Shown one piece after another: positions 12,785 to 25,880 of a stretch of DNA of 64,000 nucleotides; the first letter of the stretch is position 1, and every line of letters begins with the position of its first letter. Position numbers and translations under genes: made by a program. The stretch covers positions 59,101,029 to 59,165,028 of the forward strand of contig NC_134456.1 of the NCBI RefSeq assembly GCF_047948215.1, read 5' to 3'. The notes below the pieces were generated by a model. It was not told the origin of the DNA. It saw nothing but the letters and a program-made list of their open reading frames with translations, and ran no database searches. Origin of the DNA: Lycorma delicatula (lineage: Eukaryota; Arthropoda; Insecta; Hemiptera; Fulgoridae).

Positions 12785-13038
12785 GCTTGCAAACAAGCAT
12801 CAAGTCCAAGTAAAGCCAACTATTTTTACACGGACTTGAATACTAGATCGTGGATACCGGTGTTCTTTGGTGGTTGGGTTTCAATTAACCACACATCTCA
12901 GGTATGGTCGAACTGAGAATGTACAAGACTACACTTCATTCACACTCACATACATATCATCCTCATTCATCCTCTGAAGTATTATCTAAACGGTAGTTAC
13001 CGGAGGCTAAACAGAAAAGAGAAAGAAAAAGAAAGAAA
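12785..13038 (+). mobile_element. tRNA-derived SINE, 5'-truncated
   Basis: The body and tail of the same SINE as at 14,039, without its tRNA-like head. Flanking direct repeats aagcatcttcgggat at 12,770-12,784 and 13,039-13,053 are a 15-bp target-site duplication, showing target-primed insertion. The tail is purine-rich (aaagaaagaaa). Confidence 0.85.
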
Positions 13039-14038
13039 GCATCTTCGGGATAAATAAAATAAAACCAATATTTATAATACCGGTCAGTGTTAAGAATTAC
13101 AACGAAAACTATCTCACTATCCTACATCTGCAGTACAGTGACAAAATTAAACCGATGAACTGAAATACTGATTCTCTTTGTGACTACGTGAATAAAACGT
13201 TTTGGTAATAACAATATGCTTCCTTAAGTGTTAATTCATTAAAAAAGTTTTATGAAAAGATTTATATATACCACAATAAAAAAAAAACAATGTAATCCTT
13301 TAAAAAGATAAAATATCTTAAAGATATTTGATGTTCAGTTTCTAAGATCCACCAACAGAAAATGTGAAGATTTTATCATCAAGTGATGACGTTGAAAGTA
13401 TGCTGTCATGGTAATCCTAACCATTTTTCATTCAAAAACCCACAACATTTCACATTGAATAATAGATATTGATGTCTTCTAGAAACATGGCCTTGTAAGT
13501 ACTGGAAAAGCTTCTAAGATTTAAATATACAGATAGTCGAACCGTACCCTTTATCATAACTTGTTAGTATCTGTGGTGGAACAACAATGTGTTCAGAATT
13601 TCCAAGAAAACCTGCTGTTATCAGTGGATGACCACCTGAATAACAAAGCTCGATGAAAAAAAAAATCATAACAAAATAAAATTAGGAAATACTATCATGC
13701 AGTGTAAACTGAAATAAAATGATTGTTGCCCGAACTTATTGATCTTAATTTGCAGGTGGTAGAAGCAATAAACCAAAAAATAAAGGTTCGTATATCAGTT
13801 TAGGGTGAAAAATACAATTTTTTAAGATTCACTAAAAATCACTATTATTCTTAAGAGAACAAATCCAGATTAGTACAAGCCAATACAGCTTTAATAAATC
13901 TGTACTCTCTGAAAAACCTTAGAAGCGCTTCTGTATGTCAATATGAAATAATGATTTAAAAATCGGAAAAAGTTCTTATAAATATTTATACAAATATATT
14001 AAATGTGCGGATATAAATATACAGTGTTGTAAATCAAA

Positions 14039-14335
14039 ACCCACCGGGTTGGTCTAGTGGTGAACGCGTCTTCCCAAATCAGCTTATTTGGAAGTCGAGA
14101 GTTCCAGCGTTCAAGTCCTAGTAAATCCAGCTATTTTTACACGGACTTGAATACTAGATCGTGGATACCGGTGTTCTTTGGTGGTTGGGTTTCAATTAAC
14201 CACACATCTCAGGTATGGTCGAACTGAGAATGTACAAGACTACACACTTCATTCACACTCATACATATCATCCTCATTCATCCTCTGAAGTATTATCTAA
14301 ACGGTAGTTACCGGAGGCTAAACAGGAAAAAGAAA
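14039..14335 (+). mobile_element. tRNA-derived SINE, full length
   Basis: The head cccaccgggttggtctagtgg and a downstream agttccagcgttcaagtcc resemble the A and B boxes of a tRNA-type RNA polymerase III promoter. The body ends in a purine-rich tail. The 15-bp target-site duplication gtgttgtaaatcaaa lies at 14,024-14,038 and 14,336-14,350. This is the best reference copy of the family in the window. Confidence 0.9.
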
Positions 14336-15606
14336 GTGTTGTAAATCAAATATTTATAAGGATTGTATTTGTATAGATAATGTTATCAGCGAGATACTAA
14401 TTCTAGAAGACCCAGACAAATATTAAAAAATACACTTTAAAATTTGATGTTACAGGTAAATTTAGAAAACTACGTGAATTTATAGACCGGATTGTAAAAA
14501 CTTGAAAATAAATCGGGGAAGAGAGAAGTAATGGCAAATTCTTCTAAAACTAGAAATAAGAATTGTTTCCACAAATTAAAACATACAAAGTAGGTTAATG
14601 TAGTTGCTAAATGCTGTAAAGAAGTTATGATTAAAATTGACAATTTTAATAATAAAAAAAAAATGAATAATTTATAGTTCATGAAATATGTTGAGAATAA
14701 AATTAGAGAAAAACAGAATGAGATGCAGAAATTCAATAAAATGTCAAACGAATGATGATTTAAACCAACTTTAAGAAAAATCTCCCTTTCTTTTTTTAGT
14801 TTGACTTAATTTAACAATGATAATCCAAATTTTTCTAATAGAATTAAAAAGCAAATGGCAACAAATTTTATACGTATCCTTTGTTAAATTATTTTTACTT
14901 ATTATAGTTAAAATAATAGCAATTATTATTGTGAAATTAGTTTTAATAAGCATCATTAGATCGCTTCGGTATTATTTTCTTGAACATTTCATTTAACTTT
15001 GTACTTATATAATCTTTGACTAAAACAAACTTTCACTGAGATAATTTTCCGATGCATTTATCCAACTTCCATAGAAAAATGTGTCTTTGAATGCTATAAA
15101 TTAATTTCCAGCGGAATAGGTTACTAGTACATATACTGTACTGACATATCTACTACTTAATGTTAGAAAACTATAAAAAGATTTTTTTAACAATCATTTA
15201 TTTTACTGGTTTGATTCAATTTCCTGGTTCTATTACTTTTGTTCAGCGATAAACTAATTAAAAAATATTTACCACAGCCTATATCCCTAATTTTTTGTTT
15301 TATAATCTGCATTCTTTTTCTTCCGCTACAATTTTTACCTTCTATATTATCTTTCTATTACTAATGAATTACAATCGGGTATCTCAATAAAAAAAAACCG
15401 ATTTCGTTCGCCTATTTACAGTATACCACCTCAAATCTTTTCCTCTCCAGAAATCTTAAAATTACTTAATTTTGTATTTTATCAACCCATCTAATTTTAA
15501 AAATACTCCTGTAAATCACATTTCAAAATCCATTATTCCTTTTTTCATATTTCGTTTCAATAAAGTGCTACAATAAACAAATATTTTTTTAAATGTAATC
15601 TTATGA

Positions 15607-16050
15607 CTAGCCTTCGTACCGCGAGTGATAGCATCTCGGCCTTTCTTTTGGAAGGCCCAGGTTCAAATCATCCCGGTCAGGCATGGCATTTTCAAGCCAC
15701 CGGGTCGGTCTAGTGGTGAACGCGTCTTCCCAAATCAACGGATTTGAAAGTCGAGAGTTCCAGCGTTTAAGTCCTAGTAAAGTCAGTTATTTTTACACGG
15801 ATTTGAATACTAGCTCGTGGATACGGTGTTCTTTGGTGGTTGGGTTTCAATTAACCATACATCTCAGGAATGGTCGAACTGAGACAGTACGAAACTACAC
15901 TTCATTTACACTCATACATATCATCCTCATTCATCCTCTCAACGGTAATTGCCGGAGGCTAAACAGGAAAAAAAGGCATGGCATTTTCACTCGCTAATAA
16001 ATTTCCATTTATTCTCACTCTTTGAAGCTACACCTTGGTGGTCTCGTATG

Positions 16051-16083
<33 letters not shown>
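15607..16083 (+). mobile_element. Second SINE family, interrupted
   Basis: The head around ccgcgagtgatagcatctcgg and a B-box-like ggttcaaatcat suggest a different tRNA-derived SINE. It continues after 15,989 and ends in a run of about 31 A at 16,053-16,083. Another SINE is inserted at 15,695-15,974. Its insertion point is inside the decayed RTE LINE. Confidence 0.65.
15695..15974 (+). mobile_element. tRNA-derived SINE nested in another SINE
   Basis: Same family as 14,039-14,335. The 15-bp target-site duplication ggcatggcattttca lies at 15,680-15,694 and 15,975-15,989. The host sequence is the second SINE, which itself sits in a decayed LINE. The left junction of this nested pair occurs again at 55,471-55,604 in unit B. 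Confidence 0.9.
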
Positions 16084-16085
<2 letters not shown>

Positions 16086-16960
16086 AAAATATTCTTAGAT
16101 CTATTTAGATATTAGAAGATTTTTTCTGGATAAAACAAATCAGAAAATTATTTCCTTCCTGGTGTCAGCTGCCTTTGATCACTACCTAATTTTGTTCCTC
16201 TGTAATTTTACTTTTACTCTGTACATAGAAAGATTCTGTAACTTCTGGAATATTACGTTCGCTTCTCTTAATATTTAATTCCTCATTATCCTGCGACTTC
16301 CAAACGCATAAAATAATATGTGTTACCGCGAAATATTATAATTCCATCAATGAATTATATTTTTATTTTTTTCGTGGATTATTTTTCCACCTTAAAATTT
16401 CTCTTTCAGTTTGTGAATTGCTCTTTCTATATACATGTTGAAAGATCAGGTTTGCCTATGTCTTTCTAAATTCCTATTTACATTTCTTCATCTACTCTTA
16501 TCACTTTTTATGATTATTTTAAAAATCGCGTATAAAGGAAAAATCTTCTTTCCTTTCAGCTCAATTTTCTCAAATTTTTAGAGATTACCTTTCTTACTAC
16601 ATTATCAAGTATCTTCTCCAAATCTAAAAATTCCGTTTAGGTGATTTTATTTCTTTCAAATCTGCTTTATAGAATTAATAAAAGAACTAGGTTAGCCTCC
16701 ATTATACCCATGATTTTCTACAACCGAACTTATCCTTGCCTGCCACAACAAATTTTATTTGCCTATAAATTTATCTTGATGAGTATTTCTGAAGAATGAG
16801 ATAGACCGATATGTTTTGTCACATGTATCCACTTCTGTTTTTTTTTTTCAGTATACAAAGCACTTTTTTTAATCTCCGGTTCCCTGCCTCATAAACTCTG
16901 TGCAATCTATATAGTCGATTCAGTCCTATCTTAGCTTTTCTGAAATAAAAGAAAAAAGGA

Positions 16961-18126
16961 AATAATTCCGATATATTACAATTCATATTATTTATTTTTA
17001 ATTAGGTACCCTTAACTTGATTAAATATTATTCAATTTTTAATCTTTCCTTTTAATCAATCGAAATTAATTCATTCCAATAATAAGTTATGTCATCCTCT
17101 TTCTTCGCAACTAACTGCTTGATCTCTTGATTTGAGTTTCCGCGAACTTCGTAAAAGTAATATCATGACAACACAATTCAGAAATTCTGATTTTTTTACA
17201 CATTTTTATTACTAAATGTGTTGGTTTTTTTTTTTTTAACTAAAGTTACAGTTAACGTAGATGTTTATTGAGTAGCATCAGCTGAGAGTAAACTGTTTCT
17301 TTTATTTTCTTTTAAGAAAAAATCAATCAACTTCGTATTTTTGTATCCTCTATGGTGATTTAAGTTCCAGGCTATTGATGCAGGAAGTTTTTTTCTTTCT
17401 TGCGTACACAGGCACATGGATCTATTTGGGCCATCTCTTTATTTAGTTTTTTTTTATGTACAAATTTCAAGCTATGTACATATTTTGAAGTAATTAGGTC
17501 CAATGTATTTAATTAAATTTGGATATAATTTTTGTTTTTGTTTTATACCGTGACGTACGCCTGACTAAAATAAAATATATGAAAGGAATATCTATTACAT
17601 TATGTAACTAACGTTTTTATTAATATATGAGTATAATTCTAAATTTAATTGAATATTTTAAAATAATTCTATTTTTCGTTGATTTTTTTGGTTTAATTTT
17701 TTTAATTCTTTTATTTTAATGAAAGATCACTTTACCCTCTTTTTTATACATCGTTAATACCATTATTTGATTTCATAAACTTTGTTTTAGTTTCGTAAAT
17801 TTAGTAATTTAAAATAAGTATTACTATAAAAATTTTTAAATTGCAGTAAATTTGAGCAAGTTCACCTTTTGTATATTCTTTTTGTATATGTCTTCTCAAA
17901 TTCAATAGACTCGAAATAACCGTTTCGCTTCCTTTAAGTTCTAATCCCACTCATAGCCTAACAATATCGGGTCTAGCAGTTAGACCTTAGAGAGAATACC
18001 TTCATCTACCCCTACATACCTTACTCCCTACTGCTACTTTCTATTTCATTTTTATAGAGCTCTATCAAAATCTTATTTCTCTTAAAAGATCATTATTAAT
18101 TTTACCAGTAAATATGATAAAAAAAC
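16961..18126. other. A+T-rich intergenic sequence
   Basis: I see no supported gene, repeat or splice structure here. Homopolymer T runs are common. Confidence 0.4.
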
Positions 18127-18652
18127 CCTTGCATATAAATGTGTAAGTTTGTCTGTTTGTATCATCATCACGCGAGAACCAATCAACCAATCCCTTTCCA
18201 ATTTGCAGGGTGAAGTTGTGGATTAAAGATAATCATTAGAGAAAAAGTAATTAATTCACTTAATTCGTTATTATATTTTTATCACCATGGCAACTGGGAT
18301 AGGTAGGTTGTGGAGTTTTCTTCGTCAATGGTCAGAATACTTAAGTTACCGTGGTTACTACTATTCTTTCTTCTATAATTTAGTTTCTTTATTAGGTTTC
18401 TATAAAGCCTGAGTACCTTAATTGTTAATTGTCAGTATTATTTTCAGAACGATGAGGGTAACGAACAATTCGGGATCCAGGGAGCTACGCCTACTGGCTA
18501 GAGGATAATAGCGAATGAAATGTGTTCTACGGCCCCGTGACCCTTGTAGTCCCAGGAGTCTGCGGGGTTGGCTCCGGGACTCGCCTGGGTCGACCTGGGC
18601 CCAGTCTAGTTAGAGGGGTCCGCGGCTCACTTCGCTCACCCAGATAGGCTAG

Positions 18653-18656
<4 letters not shown>
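18127..18656. repeat. Interspersed element with G+C-rich end, unclassified
   Basis: The stretch starts with a region containing atcatcacgcgagaaccaat and ends with a G+C-rich part (18,470-18,640) that finishes ggctcacttcgctcaccc just ahead of a TA microsatellite. Short elements with a cgcgagaaccaat-type front and a G+C-rich hairpin end followed by (TA)n are common in insect genomes. I cannot name the family, and no second copy is in the window. Confidence 0.45.

Positions 18657-18660
<4 letters not shown>

Positions 18661-18707
<47 letters not shown>
18661..18707. repeat. (TA)n microsatellite
   Basis: About 23 uninterrupted TA units directly after the unclassified G+C-rich element. Confidence 0.95.
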
Positions 18708-18710
<3 letters not shown>

Positions 18711-21700
18711 AGAAAACACACTTTCTTTTAAGAAGAAAACTAGCGAAAACACGAAAAAAGTCAAGGAATTAACTGTGAACCTAATATTGTCGCAATGAGA
18801 TTTTATAGATTGCAAGGCTTCAATAAAAATAGATGCCAAGATTTGTGAAATATGACATTTGAGATATGAAATGCCCCTCCCCATAGCTGACGGCAGAGAT
18901 TCTTTTTCGTTTCATCATCCCTTCAGTTTCGCTGACGTTATTAAACGAATCCATATGAAGAATAAATATTTCCTCAATCGAATTCGCTACTAGACGTAAG
19001 TGTTGAATTATAGATTGACGGCCTCTTTATTATAAGTCATTGATGATATTATTTTTTCTACTATCTTCTCAATGAAATCGATCGACCCGATAGGAAAAAT
19101 AATAATCCTTTTATAGCAGAAGAACGTGCTGTTGATCGCTCAATCGGTTAAAGCAAAGACTTATAACATGAAATCCCTGAAAGAATGGATGGTAGTTATT
19201 ACTCTAATTCTGTAGACGGAGACGGGACTTTGCATTCTGAAATTTGCCGAAAATTATTTTTGACAGAAAAAAAAACCAGATTTTAACCTAGAAGATGGAA
19301 AGTTAGTGAAGGGGAAATCGGGTCATCGTTCTCAGAATGTTTATATTAACCGTCTTCTGGCTATATAACAAAGTTACCATCACCAGAGATTAATCTACGT
19401 CTAAACTTTCACGTACAGTCAGTTAGTTTTCTTCTGTTGAAATGAGATCGCCTTTCCATTAAGCAAGAACATTCAAAAGAAAAAACCAAAATCTATTTCT
19501 GATATGAAGGACACCGTATTATACCGAGTGATGTGAAAGAGAAATGATGAAGTTACTGAAGTTACTGTTACGAGCTGTGTTCATCCTAGAGCTCTTTCGG
19601 GTAATGTCTTGAAAAAAGCATCGAAGATTACAAATTTAAAAATATTTAGTACTGGTGGTTGTATAATAAAACGAAATGATTCATTTATTAAAATAATTCT
19701 TAAAAAAATTGATAGACTAATCTAACATTTAAGGTAAGCGGGGCAGTTATACTGCCATACAATTGTCTTATTGCAACTGGTCCGTACAGATATGATCTTC
19801 AAGAACAATCTTTAATAAGCTCAGCAATAAAAACAAAATGAAAAGATCTATTGTTGATACTAAACTTATAAAACGTGAGCTTGCTTGAAACTTATTCGCT
19901 TACTGGCGGTATTAAAAGCTTATATATAAATTAAAGAATTTTTTAAGCACTGCATTGGAAGCAATCTGAAGGGATTAAAAATGTTAAATGTTAAATGTTT
20001 AATAGAATCGTAGATTTACAGTAAAGGTTTATCCTCCCCCAAATAGGAAATATGCTTCTAATATAGATTCGCTAATATCTTAAAATCCATATATAAGTCA
20101 ATAATTACAGACGTTTATGTACTTACAAAGCTGAAATAAAATATTAAAGCCTGTTCGAAAAAAAGGAGTCCTAGACTTCTTGTTTGCTTTCTATTATTGT
20201 TTTATCTATGTATACATAAAACAATAATAGAAGTAACTGTTGATAATTTCATTAACAAAAGAAAATTTGCGGATTACGTTTCTCTTCTTGTGTTAGATAT
20301 GAATGTCATTATTTCATACAATTTCAGGTGCTTTATCTAACTAACCTTATTTAGTCATTTTTCGTGGTAGGGCTATTTTTAATCGTTTTTAAACAAACCT
20401 TTTAAGTTCTACACAATTCTAAGATAATTCAATGTAAAACTGTTGATATGTTTTTTACTGTAGAAGTTCACATACACAAAATAAAAATAAAAATTATTAT
20501 ACATCCTCTGAAGTTGTTCATTCAAAATTAATAAAGTTTCCTTCTGCATAAAAACGTCAATTTAGAGTTTTATTTTATTTAAATTAAAGAGCAAGCTATA
20601 GATAGTTGCTCAAAAATGAGAAAATTCTAACAATGCTATCAATATATATTCTCATAAACAGTATTTTACATCCACCAGAAAATTAATTGTTTTTAATCAC
20701 TAAATGATTTTCATAAATATTCTACAAGAGACCATCTCCTGTGATTCAAAAAAAAAGATTTTTTTTTAAGAAACAATATTGGTAGACTTAAAATTATGCA
20801 ATAGAAATAATTTGGTTAGGCGATCTGAAATTAACCACAAGTCACTTCTATAAATTACTAGTTATTCTCAAGAAAAACAAGCATCCCATGTCAAGCTAAA
20901 TTGGGAAAATGAGAAGTAAATTGGTTTTCCGATCCCTTCTTCAGAAAGCCAACTATATCGTTTTATATCAGAATGGCAGGTCCATCGAAATGCGGGTAAT
21001 GTTTATTCCTGAAGGTTATATATTCTACCTATTCACCACAAATACTAGTTGTTTAGCGGGGATCATTACTTTTATTGACAGTAACTCTAACTGGTCGGTC
21101 TTGTAACTAAGGTGCTTTACGTATGTCACAGCTATCAGAAAGAAAGTCAGATATATGACAAATTAATGTTCCCCTTCCTTCTAGAAACAATATTGCTTCT
21201 ACGTAGGAATATACAATAGCAATACAATTACCTACTCGATTAAAGAATGACCGATGATCTTTTTCGTCATTTAAGAGAAAACTAAATTATTTTTTTATCC
21301 TTCATGCAAAATTAGTTTGTAGCTGACTATTTAGACGTGAACTCGGTTAGCATGCCTTCAATATTAAACGTTACGTTAAAGTGTACCCGACGGTAAAATT
21401 TAAAAACTAATGTTTTCATTAATTACAACGGTTTTATAGATTCACATGCATAATCTATACATATGACTCAATCTATTTAAGTTAAATTGACTTGTATATG
21501 TAATGAAATTTGAATTACTGTTTTTGTCATTGCTGAATTTATAATTCAAATGTTGTATGTTTCACTTTATGTTGTATAGTATTTTTATTATTATTATTTG
21601 TATTTTGTTCGTAATATATTTGGGACAAATATTTAAAGTGGTTTACTGTTACAAATTTGTTACTTATCAATTAAGTTTCAGTTCATTCAGTCACCATTTG

Positions 21701-22612
21701 GTACTTTCAGTGAAAAATAAAATAAACAATTTAATAATATTTGGTTCTAAGAAAAAAGTAAAAGTTTTACGTAAAAAATCTGTTTTGATTTGTATTAGAA
21801 AGGTAATTTTAAAATGATAATTTCACAGAAATGAATTAATTAAATAAAAATTTCACCTGTTATTTATAAATTCTTGCTTGGCTTTATATACGAGAATACA
21901 TGGCCGAATGCGATTCACAGTTTTATTATATAATACGCTTTTGCAACACACGTACACGTTCACTGCTCCGCTCTCACTGACCGCTGGACGCGCTCATGCT
22001 TCTTGGGTTAACAGCGCCTCTCTACGGCGTTCATTTAAACCTGCAACTTACCGTTTCCTTTCAACTACCATACAAATACTTACGCACCCATGCTCACACA
22101 CACGCAAACACACACATGCATAAAATCTAAGTACATCTACATTTTAGATATAATATTCCATTTCAAATGAAAATAAGATTGGGAAACAATTTTTGGTGGA
22201 ATGATGCATTTTATATCCATTTTATATTTCCATTGCATTTTGATATAATAAAGAACACGCATGGCACTTCTTCAAAACCGGAGATTTTTTTTTCATTTCT
22301 CTTTGAATAAACTAAATAATATATATTTAAAGTTGTTCGCTTTGAAATTGTGAGTTTTATAAACTGTACAATGAAATAATATATATAATGTATACAATAT
22401 ATATAAATGTATTGAGAGAAAGAGAAAGAGAGAGAGAGTCTATTTAAGACCAAATTATTAATTACAGCTGGATCTAGTTTAGAGCAGTAGGTGTTTATGC
22501 AGTTGCTTGCAACAGAATAACAAAATTAGTGGAAAAAAGGTAAAAAGAAGATACAAATAAATAAAGAACTCTTATTTTCTTTATATACCTTTTATATCTA
22601 TAATTATATCTA
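18708..22612. other. A+T-rich sequence, no supported gene
   Basis: No gene can be supported. A perfect 15-bp inverted repeat with a 10-base loop lies at 20,191-20,230. A G+C-richer patch at 21,880-22,125 ends in imperfect CA repeats; its open frame has no motif. Short frames at 20,909-21,106 and 21,557-21,817 are not convincing. Confidence 0.4.
20191..20230. repeat. Perfect 15-bp inverted repeat
   Basis: The arms ctattattgttttat and ataaaacaataatag are separated by 10 bases. It lies in A+T-rich sequence with no gene nearby. Confidence 0.6.
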
Positions 22613-23236
22613 TACATATATATATATATATTTTACTTTTTTATCTCATAATAACATCCATTTTATCGTAATCAATTTTGTAATATGTTGAATTTTATTT
22701 ATTTGTCATTAACTACAGATTTCATTTGGTAATTAATTACAAAATATTATTTAAATAACATTCTATTTAATAGGAATTTTATGTTATCAGAAAATAAAGA
22801 AATTATACTGTTTCTTTAAATTAAATTTAAAAAACCATAAATAATATTGTAATTTTATTTTACTATTCCTTTAATTCCTTATAAATGTTTATTGATTACC
22901 TATTAAAATTTAGAATTAATTAGGTGAAAAGCTTACAACAAAAGAGTTAAATCTACATTATTTTCTACTAATTATTAATATTACTTTTTAATAACTTAGG
23001 GTACTTTTTAGAAAGAAGAAAGGGTAGATTAATTATTTTTCTGTTATGGGGTGTTTTTATTTAAACAAAAAGGTAATTACAAAAGAAATAAAACCAACCA
23101 ATGTATTTTCTGCACCATTCTAAAATTCTGAGTATCTACCAAAATCTTCCATTACAATGTAACAGTTTTGGGTAACAGTGTTTTATTTCAGTGATTTTAG
23201 AATTGAAAACAAACTTTTTAAGTAAATCCCAAACTT

Positions 23237-23239
<3 letters not shown>

Positions 23240-23275
<36 letters not shown>
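23240..23275. repeat. (TA)n microsatellite
   Basis: About 18 TA units. The equivalent position in unit B (around 56,236-56,258) is shorter, so the tract has changed length since the duplication. Confidence 0.9.
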
Positions 23276-23277
<2 letters not shown>

Positions 23278-23512
23278 CTTAAGCAATGGTTTATTTTTTT
23301 GTAATTGGAGAACTTTCAAAATCATCTATCCCTTAAATCTTGACAATGAGTAAACACATTAGGTTGTAATAGATTTACACCCCAGTGTGTGGACTACACT
23401 AAACTGATACTTAAATTACCAAATGCCCCAATAAAAAAATATGGTTGGAAAAAAAATTAAATAAAATATTTTATTATTATAATATAATTTTATAATTTCT
23501 GTGAGAACGAGA

Positions 23513-23855
23513 CATAATTTTTGACAGCGCCATCAGTGAAATTGTGTTTTTGTTGTGTGTTACGAAAATTCAGCATCGGAATTTAGAGCAACGTTGTGTA
23601 ATCAAGTTTTGTGTTAAAGTTAGGAAATCCGCGAGTATGACCTTTGAAAACTTGAAACAGGCCTATGGGGAACATTGCTTACCAAACGCACAAGTTTTCC
23701 GTTGGCACAAATCATTTTTGGAAGGTCGAGAACAGGTTGTAGATCAATCTCGCTCAGGGCGACCTTCAACTTCAAAATCTGACGAAACCGTTCAGCGTGT
23801 GAGGGTTCTTGTGAGATCAGACTAACAATAAGGATGATGAGTGAACAGCCATTAT
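23513..23855 (+). pseudogene. Mariner transposase 5' fragment, unit A
   Basis: The translation from about 23,544 (SMTFENLKQAYGEHCLPNAQVFRWHKSFLEG and on to SGRPSTSK) is the N-terminal DNA-binding part of an irritans-group mariner transposase. The fragment begins about 140 bp inside the element and stops abruptly at 23,855, just after a frameshift near 23,822 that is also present in the copy at 57,101-58,408. The catalytic domain and the 5' terminal inverted repeat are missing. Confidence 0.9.
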
Positions 23856-23981
23856 GTCATATTACTACATCCCCTCCGTTCCAAACCCTGAGGGGCTTTA
23901 TCAGAGATTGTCTTTAGACTCACTAACTGATTACATCTCACAGTCATCAACCAGGCCTCGGTCGGGATGCCACCAGTGTAA

Positions 23982-25317
23982 ATGCCTTGGCAGACATTTA
24001 CATCAGTAAAATACAAATCAAATTTTCCTTCACGAAGGCCTTAAACAGACATCTTCACATCCAACCTAACATGATTCCCTCAAACTAACTAACCAAGACC
24101 ATGGATGCATGGACCCTGCGCCTAGTCTAAATTTGACAACACTGTTTGTGACTGCAAATGCCTCAGAAAACGAACAAGTTGTAAGTCAAATCAGTGCTAC
24201 ACTTTTACCAATCAAAATTATGTTTTATGGAACATAGAAATTCAGACTTAATTAGAAATTAAGTCGACCAATTTGTCACCTAAGAAGGAGAACATAACAT
24301 CATTCCGGTCCGTACAGGAGCCAGGGACAAACCCCACACTCCCACCTAGTTCCATCATGGAGTCTCATGTGGCATTACCAAGTCAGAGTCAGGGCCAGTT
24401 CATATATGATTAAGTGTGCATTACGCCTGTCTTGGCAAACTATAACCTGGCACTTGCTCATGCTCACCTCTACACATTGGCAGCTGTAGTTTTTTGTTCC
24501 ATGAGATCTGCCATTGTTGTTTGGTAATAAAGTATCCTGTGTAACGTTTTGGGCCAATTTCCATTCAGGTTGCTTAGATTTCAAGTACCAATTAGTTGGT
24601 CCATTGACGGTCATGTTGATTAAAGCACTACATTGGAAATCTTTTTCCAGAATAGGATCAGGCATTCTGGTACCTGAGATGTGGAGAAAGTACATTAGCC
24701 CATTAGCCAGTGCTAGGAGTCATCTAATTGGAATGTGCTAGTAACTGTTTTCATAATTTTATTTAATTCAATATCTAGCTTACCAGTATGGCAGCTATTC
24801 AACCATGCAGGAGCACATTATTCAGCCACATAATAGGGAAAGGCTACTACTAATATTTGAAGTATGCTTACATCTGCTCCCTATCCACTTACAGCCAGCT
24901 TATTAATTATGTTACCTCAAGTTTTCAATTTTGCAGCTGTATTTATAACATGTTGCTTGTAAATCAGATTTATTTTTCATCAAGGATGGTATTTTCAGAG
25001 AAAATATGCTAATCTTTATTAATTTATTACACAAAGCTTTAACCACTCTCTACTGTTTTGGCTACAGTTAACAAAAATTCAGAGTAGATATAACTACACC
25101 AGCAGCTTTATACGTTTTGACTGACACAATTGCCCAACCCTCATCCATCTCAAAAGGAGCTGAGAATGCCTTTCAGCAGACAGTTGTTTTAACAAGGTCC
25201 AGGTCTTCTTACTTGAGTGTTGGAAGCTGATAGTTTCAACCGTTTCCTTCCACTTTCTCTCAGTCCATGATCAAGTGCATTTAGTTTCCTTTTAGTTCCA
25301 CAGTGTGTGATGCGAGT
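23982..25317 (-). mobile_element. Jockey/CR1-like LINE remnant, unit A
   Basis: Minus-strand translation shows parts of a LINE ORF2 in the expected order: a linker-like stretch near 25,290-25,190, SAPFEMDEG then VKTYKAAGV near 25,150-25,090 (resembling the conserved segment ending GKAAGVDGI ahead of RT), and a C-terminal LNSCHTGKLDIELNKIM near 24,800-24,750. The RT core between them has been deleted. An open 106-residue frame at 24,375-24,695 is a shadow of this region. The 59,133-60,777 copy keeps 141 bp more of the frame. Confidence 0.6.
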
Positions 25318-25524
25318 TAAAATCATCCATAATGGGGGTTGAATTTATTTTGTAAATTTAGTTTTAATTTACAAAATAAAAAAAATCTTACTATAAAATT
25401 ATTTAATACATCCTCTACCAAAGGAAAGAACTGTTTATATGCTCTACGATAGTTCTAAGAATGAGGGTTGGTTAGCCCTTCAACTTCAGCAATGAGCAGC
25501 ACTTTAGATTGTGGCTTCCTACAG

Positions 25525-25880
25525 GAATGTATCAGGGGTAGCAGTGGGGGTTCTGGCGGGTGTCCCGCCCATTCATCTCTGGGCCATACAGCTTAAGCGA
25601 GTGTATGAGGGGATACAGAAGTGAGGAGGGATGCAAGCTGCATCCCAGGTGCTTGGACCCAGAGATTGATTTCAAGACTGGAACTTTGACTTCGGAGTAA
25701 ACATGGGGATGTAGATTACTATGTCTCTGATAATGGGGTATTTGGGTTTTACCTTCAAAAGTTTTGGAGAAGAGAATTTCCAAACAGTATTTACTGCAGG
25801 CTATTAGATACCCCACAAAATACTTTTTATGACTGCCCCAGGTGGGAAGAGCTGAAGAAACGATCTGAATATTGATTTAT
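25525..25880 (+). mobile_element. R1-clade LINE 3' remnant
   Basis: Plus-strand translation gives LAGVPPIHLWAIQLKRVYEG, nearly the same as the GVPPIHLRALELKRIHEG segment of the element at 60,782-62,170. Later, in another frame, FYDCPRWEEL resembles the Cys-containing C-terminal motif of R1 ORF2. It is 5'-truncated and frameshifted. Confidence 0.75.

Larger units (their letters stand above)
15200..16960 (-). mobile_element. Decayed RTE-type LINE, RT and 3' region
   Basis: Heavily decayed, but minus-strand translation aligns with the better-kept RTE element at 48,601-51,303. From 5' to 3' I see a YRSISF-like stretch near 16,790, FLDLEKILDNV near 16,600 (counterpart of FIDLEKAFDNV), FKIRWVDK near 15,500 (counterpart of LKIRWVDK), and GRKRMQIIKQKIRDIGCG near 15,300 (counterpart of GRPRLEYVKQIVRDVGCR). 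Stops and shifts are frequent. A SINE nested in another SINE splits it at about 15,607-16,083. Confidence 0.75.
22621..25317. repeat. Segmental duplication, unit A, second block
   Basis: 22,621-23,511 matches 55,616-56,501, and 23,982-25,317 matches 59,133-60,777. Between these, unit A has a short mariner fragment and about 130 bp of other sequence, while unit B has about 2.6 kb including a nearly full mariner. Unit A has also lost 141 bp present at 60,486-60,626. Confidence 0.9.

Noticed and set aside
12615..12809. 64-residue minus frame
   Set aside because: It crosses a SINE insertion junction and its target duplication, so it was created by the insertion.
14039..14115. Possible tRNA gene
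   Set aside because: It has A- and B-box-like sequences but cannot be folded convincingly into a full cloverleaf, and it is the head of a SINE with target duplications.
24375..24741. 106-residue minus and 75-residue plus frames, both also open at 59,525-59,891
   Set aside because: These are shadows of a decayed LINE C-terminal region. The LINE reading switches frames through them.
25346..25381. 15-bp inverted repeat tttattttgtaaatt
   Set aside because: Simple A+T-rich palindrome of a kind expected by chance in this composition; no associated feature.
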